Assembly: GCA_947575805.1 (NCBI GenBank)
Contig: CANPOY010000006.1
Location: forward strand, 19,025-83,024
Direction of reading: 5' to 3'
Source: an uncultured Lachnospiraceae bacterium
GTDB lineage: Bacteria > Bacillota > Clostridia > Lachnospirales > Lachnospiraceae
DNA: 64,000 bases
Shown: positions 61,177 to 64,000 of the stretch, piece after piece
How positions within the stretch are numbered: position 1 is the stretch's first letter
Layout of the letters: each line of letters starts with the position of its first letter
Program-made: the position numbers and the translations under genes
The notes under the pieces: model-generated
Databases searched by the model: none
Told to the model about the DNA's origin: nothing
The model's input: the letters and a program-made list of their open reading frames with translations, nothing else

Positions 61177-62172
61177 ATGCTGAATAATCGGTCTATACTT
61201 ATTACCGGGGGGACAGGCAGTTTTGGCAAGAGCTTTGCCAGATATGTATTGGAGCATTATAATCCCAGGAGGGTTATTATTTATTCCCGTGATGAATTCA
61301 AGCAGTTTGTGATGCAGAATGAGTTTGCGGAATACAAGGACAAGCTGAGGTTCTTTATTGGAGACGTAAGGGATCAGGCGCGTTTGGCCCGGGCATTTGA
61401 GGGCGTTGATTATGTAATTCATGCGGCAGCGCTGAAGCAGGTTCCGGCCTGTGAGTATAATCCTGCAGAAGCTATCAAAACAAATATAAACGGGGCGCAG
61501 AACGTTATTGACGCGGCGTTGGATTCGGGAGTGAAAAAGGTAGTAGCGCTATCTACAGACAAGGCGGTAAATCCGGTCAATCTTTACGGCGGGACGAAGC
61601 TTGTATCGGACAAGCTGTTTATCGCAGCTAATGCGTATGCCGGAAACAAGGATATTTGCTTTGCAGTAGTCCGTTATGGAAATGTGGCGGGAAGCAGAGG
61701 GTCTGTTATTCCCTTTTTTAACAATATTATAAAGAACGGCGGCTCTGAGCTGCCTATTACTGATTATCGTATGACGCGGTTCTGGATCAGCCTGCATCAG
61801 GGGGTGGAGCTGGTTATTAAAGCGTTGGAGGAAGCCAGGGGCGGCGAGACCTTTATCGCAAAGCTTCCATCCTTTAAAGTCACGGATCTGGCGCAGGCAA
61901 TGCTCCCGGGCTGCAAAATGCCCGAGGTGGGGATTCGCGAAGGTGAGAAGCTGCATGAGATCATGATAACTGTTGAGGATTCGCTGACCACCTACGAATA
62001 TAACAAACATTATATCGTGTATCCGCAGATTACCTGGAATGAAAAGCAGAATTTTATACCTGCAGGGAAACGCGTGCAGGAAGGATTTTCGTACAGTTCC
62101 GGCAATAACACGGAGTGGCTTAGTGAAATGCAGATAAGGGAATTGCTGGAAACAATAGAGCTTGAGAAATGA
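61177..62172 (+). CDS. PseB-like UDP-GlcNAc 4,6-dehydratase (soluble)
   Basis: About 331 residues, single-domain short-chain dehydrogenase without the membrane part seen in the enzyme at 16030. ILITGGTGSFGKSFARYVLE near 7, YSRDEFKQFVMQNEF near 36, HAAALKQVPACEYNP near 82 and STDKAVNPVNLYGGTKL near 126 (Asp, Lys and Tyr catalytic set) fit PseB/FlaA1. That enzyme inverts C5 while making the 4-keto-6-deoxy sugar that leads to pseudaminic or related acids. No PseC, PseH or PseI gene is nearby, so it may supply another pathway. GTGAGGA lies 6 bases before the ATG. Confidence 0.88.
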   Translation: MLNNRSILITGGTGSFGKSFARYVLEHYNPRRVIIYSRDEFKQFVMQNEFAEYKDKLRFFIGDVRDQARLARAFEGVDYVIHAAALKQVPACEYNPAEAIKTNINGAQNVIDAALDSGVKKVVALSTDKAVNPVNLYGGTKLVSDKLFIAANAYAGNKDICFAVVRYGNVAGSRGSVIPFFNNIIKNGGSELPITDYRMTRFWISLHQGVELVIKALEEARGGETFIAKLPSFKVTDLAQAMLPGCKMPEVGIREGEKLHEIMITVEDSLTTYEYNKHYIVYPQITWNEKQNFIPAGKRVQEGFSYSSGNNTEWLSEMQIRELLETIELEK

Positions 62173-62276
62173 CAGGACATGTCGTATGCTGACAGAGAAA
62201 CGTACAGCGACAATGAAATATCGCGAAAAACTGCGTTATTCCGCACATTTGTGTTTAAAATGAAAATCGGATTTTC

Positions 62277-62304
62277 TTGACTTATTTGTCAATAATGGTA
62301 TAAT
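62277..62304 (+). promoter_or_regulatory. promoter and candidate operator of the BlaI/M56 pair
   Basis: TTGACT (62277-62282), 16-base spacer, TATAAT (62299-62304) with TGG before it. TTGAC and GTCAA (62277-62281, 62288-62292) form a perfect inverted repeat over the -35 box, a likely repressor site for the BlaI-type protein. Confidence 0.6.
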
Positions 62305-62330
62305 TAAGGCAATATAAGGAGGGCATAGGA

Positions 62331-62729
62331 ATGGCACAGTTAAATCCCAGAGAATTAGACGTATTAAATATTCTGTGGAGGTCCGAGGAGGCAATGACTT
62401 CTACCGATATTGTAAACGAGATGCGTGGTCTGACTCAGAGTACTGTTATTGCGGTTCTGAGGAAGCTCTTAAAGGAAGGGCTCGTAGAGGTTGACGGCGT
62501 TACCCACAGTGGAAAAGTATTGAGCAGGACTTATCGTCCTACAGCAGCTTCCAAGGAAATTATAATGGATAATTTCGCTGCAGATTATGCCAGCTTTAAG
62601 GATGTTATTGCGCAGTCTGATATATGCGCGGCAATTTTACATGTAGAGGAGCATCCTGACAGGCTGAAGGCTGAAATCAAGAAGCTGAAGACTATTATCT
62701 CAGATTGTGAGAAGAAATTAAAGGCATAA
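62331..62729 (+). CDS. BlaI/MecI/CopY-family transcriptional repressor
   Basis: About 132 residues. The winged-helix DNA-binding domain (LNPRELDVLNILWRSEEAMT, then TQSTVIAVLRKLLKEGLVEV and RTYRPTAASKEI) fills the first 80 residues; a helical dimerisation part follows. It represses its own operon until cleaved after signalling by the membrane protease encoded next. AAGGAGGG precedes the ATG. An inverted repeat over its promoter is a candidate operator. No beta-lactamase gene is in the window, so the target genes are unknown. Confidence 0.88.
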   Translation: MAQLNPRELDVLNILWRSEEAMTSTDIVNEMRGLTQSTVIAVLRKLLKEGLVEVDGVTHSGKVLSRTYRPTAASKEIIMDNFAADYASFKDVIAQSDICAAILHVEEHPDRLKAEIKKLKTIISDCEKKLKA

Positions 62730-62741
62730 GAGGAAAACATT

Positions 62742-63884
62742 TTGAATTACTCGTTTTCTACCGTACTAATGACTATTTTGACAAGTAATCTTCTGATTGC
62801 GGTGTTGGTGCTGTGCTTCCGCAATCGGAAGATTATGTTGTCGTTGGGTTATAAATTACTGATCTTGTTTCTGACATTAACCGCTATACGTTTTCTGATT
62901 CCCTTCGAATTTCCTTTTTCCAGAAACGTTTATTTTTCTGAATGGACGTCGGCTATTGTGGCTCATCTGCGACATGTTTTTGCTTCCGTCGGTGTAATAC
63001 AGATTTCGGTCACCAGTTTGTTTGGCGTCGTATGGCTGGGCGGAACAATATACTTTATCTATCGCTTTTACAAACGTAAGGAGAATTACCGGCGCTATGT
63101 CGTCAGATACGGTACGAACAGGAACCGTCAGGAGCCTTATCGAAGTATCATGGAGGAGATTGGCGGCAAGAAGAAAAGTTCCCTGTGGGTAGTGACTGCT
63201 CCTTTTTTCGGTGCGCCTATGCAGTATGGAACTTTACGTCCATATATTGTGCTGCCCAGTACGCTGGAGCTGTCGGAGGAGGAATTGTATTTTGTCCTGC
63301 GTCATGAGACGGCGCACTTTTATCATCACGATGCCTTCATTAAGGATGCTATCAGCATCATACGCGCTATTTATTGGTGGAATCCGCTGTGTGCAATATT
63401 GGAGAAAAAATCGGATGTTTTACTTGAAATGCGCGTGGACGACAAATTGGTCTGTGGCGACGCCGCAACGAGGGAGACTTACTGCAATGTCCTGAATCGT
63501 ATCAGCGAGAAAATCCAGGTCGAGGATGAAACTCCTGTGCCGGGCGTCGGTGCGGCTATTTCCATGGCGTCAATAAGAGGGGATGACCTGAAATACCGTC
63601 AGGAAATGATGCGGCAGGGGAAGAAAAGGAAAGGATTTTCCTTCTATATGTTGGCTGCCGTGGTTATTGCTGTATACATATTTTCGTATTGCTTTACATT
63701 TGAAGCATTTTATACGGGAGAACTGGAAGAAATGGGAATCGATAGCCCTGAAGATAATATGTATGCAGTACCTTTAGAAGATGGAACATATGATATTTAT
63801 ATGTATTATGAAGATAAAGATTTTTGGATAGACAATGTGAGTAGTTTAGAACAATACAATTGTGTGCCTGTCCGTAATAAATAG
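62742..63884 (+). CDS. M56-family membrane metalloprotease (BlaR1-like, no penicillin sensor)
   Basis: About 380 residues starting at TTG. Helices lie near 5-22, 33-50, 80-107 and 288-312. The cytoplasmic zinc protease has HETAH at 188-192 and a later acidic ligand region (LLEMRVDDKLV near 228). Classical BlaR1 has a penicillin-binding domain of about 250 residues outside the last helix; here only about 65 residues follow, so another signal must be sensed. It should cleave or trigger loss of the repressor encoded 12 bases upstream. Confidence 0.85.
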   Translation: MNYSFSTVLMTILTSNLLIAVLVLCFRNRKIMLSLGYKLLILFLTLTAIRFLIPFEFPFSRNVYFSEWTSAIVAHLRHVFASVGVIQISVTSLFGVVWLGGTIYFIYRFYKRKENYRRYVVRYGTNRNRQEPYRSIMEEIGGKKKSSLWVVTAPFFGAPMQYGTLRPYIVLPSTLELSEEELYFVLRHETAHFYHHDAFIKDAISIIRAIYWWNPLCAILEKKSDVLLEMRVDDKLVCGDAATRETYCNVLNRISEKIQVEDETPVPGVGAAISMASIRGDDLKYRQEMMRQGKKRKGFSFYMLAAVVIAVYIFSYCFTFEAFYTGELEEMGIDSPEDNMYAVPLEDGTYDIYMYYEDKDFWIDNVSSLEQYNCVPVRNK

Positions 63885-63910
63885 GGATTGATTATTTGAA
63901 CAAATATAGC

Positions 63911-63942
63911 AGGAGGCGCTTCTAAAAATGGAAGCGCCTCCT
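63911..63942. terminator. hairpin terminator after the M56 gene
   Basis: A perfect 12-base stem (63911-63922 with 63931-63942) with an 8-base loop, 26 bases after the stop. The T run is short, so it is a moderate terminator. Nothing recognisable follows to the window end. Confidence 0.6.
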
Positions 63943-64000
63943 TAAGTTACGGCTTTAGCCCGTTGAGGGCATTGGAGTTTTTCGTGTTCCGAAAAATGGA

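Noticed and set aside
1..64000. CRISPR arrays, tRNA or rRNA genes, complete insertion sequences
   Set aside because: I scanned for regularly spaced repeats, CCA-ended cloverleaf sequences and transposase motifs and recognised none. The serine recombinase is the only mobility-type gene.

Overview
The window looks like the chromosome of a Gram-positive, spore-lineage gut Firmicute, most likely a Lachnospiraceae-type Clostridium relative. The evidence is a Spo0A-type DNA-binding domain, a LoaP-type NusG paralogue, a BlaI/M56 pair, strong AGGAGG ribosome sites, frequent TGn extended -10 promoters, and medium G+C with AT-rich islands. No tRNA, rRNA, CRISPR array or insertion sequence was recognised. 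All family names come from reading motifs; no database search was run.

Layout. (1) 1-17.9 kb is a first surface-polysaccharide locus on the + strand: a GtrB-like glycosyltransferase, a receiver-less Spo0A-type regulator, a split DUF6077-like membrane protein, a large priming sugar-phosphate transferase, a Wzz-like protein, several GT2 and GT4 enzymes, EpsG-like and Wzy-like membrane proteins, a GT-C-like membrane enzyme and a CapD/PglF-type dehydratase. I see no flippase there. (2) 17.9-23.5 kb is an accessory island: a decayed Sel1-repeat gene, then a tightly overlapping four-gene set of a DNA methyltransferase, a phosphoribosyltransferase-like protein, an ORC/CDC6-like AAA+ ATPase and a Rossmann-like protein. 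This resembles a predicted conflict (defence) system and is the best candidate for an undescribed system. (3) 23.5-26.2 kb holds a chemoreceptor followed by an FMN-binding lipoprotein. (4) 26.2-57.3 kb is a second, 30-kb polysaccharide operon headed by loaP. A terminator and a small hairpin lie between loaP and the first structural gene, as expected for processive antitermination. (5) 57.3-64 kb holds a divergent Wzz-like gene, a serine recombinase with a palindrome over its own promoter, small unknown genes, a PseB-like dehydratase and a BlaI/M56 pair.

How the second operon may work. A short priming transferase, GT4 and GT2 enzymes, a Wzy-like polymerase and a Wzx-like flippase make and export repeat units. 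UDP-sugar dehydrogenase, Gfo/Idh/MocA oxidoreductase, DegT aminotransferases and two formyltransferases suggest an N-formylated amino uronic acid, and a polymer-level uronyl C5-epimerase may act later. RfbF and RfbG make CDP-4-keto-6-deoxyglucose. A C-methyltransferase, an RmlC-like protein, several short-chain dehydrogenases and two thiamine-diphosphate enzymes suggest a branched or otherwise unusual CDP-sugar. Two genes of this operon, an acetyltransferase and a dehydrogenase, are each put out of frame by one base exactly at runs of 8 and 9 G. That is the signature of phase variation by slipped-strand mispairing. Two gene scraps (30718-30819 and 43581-43615) record past recombination in the locus.
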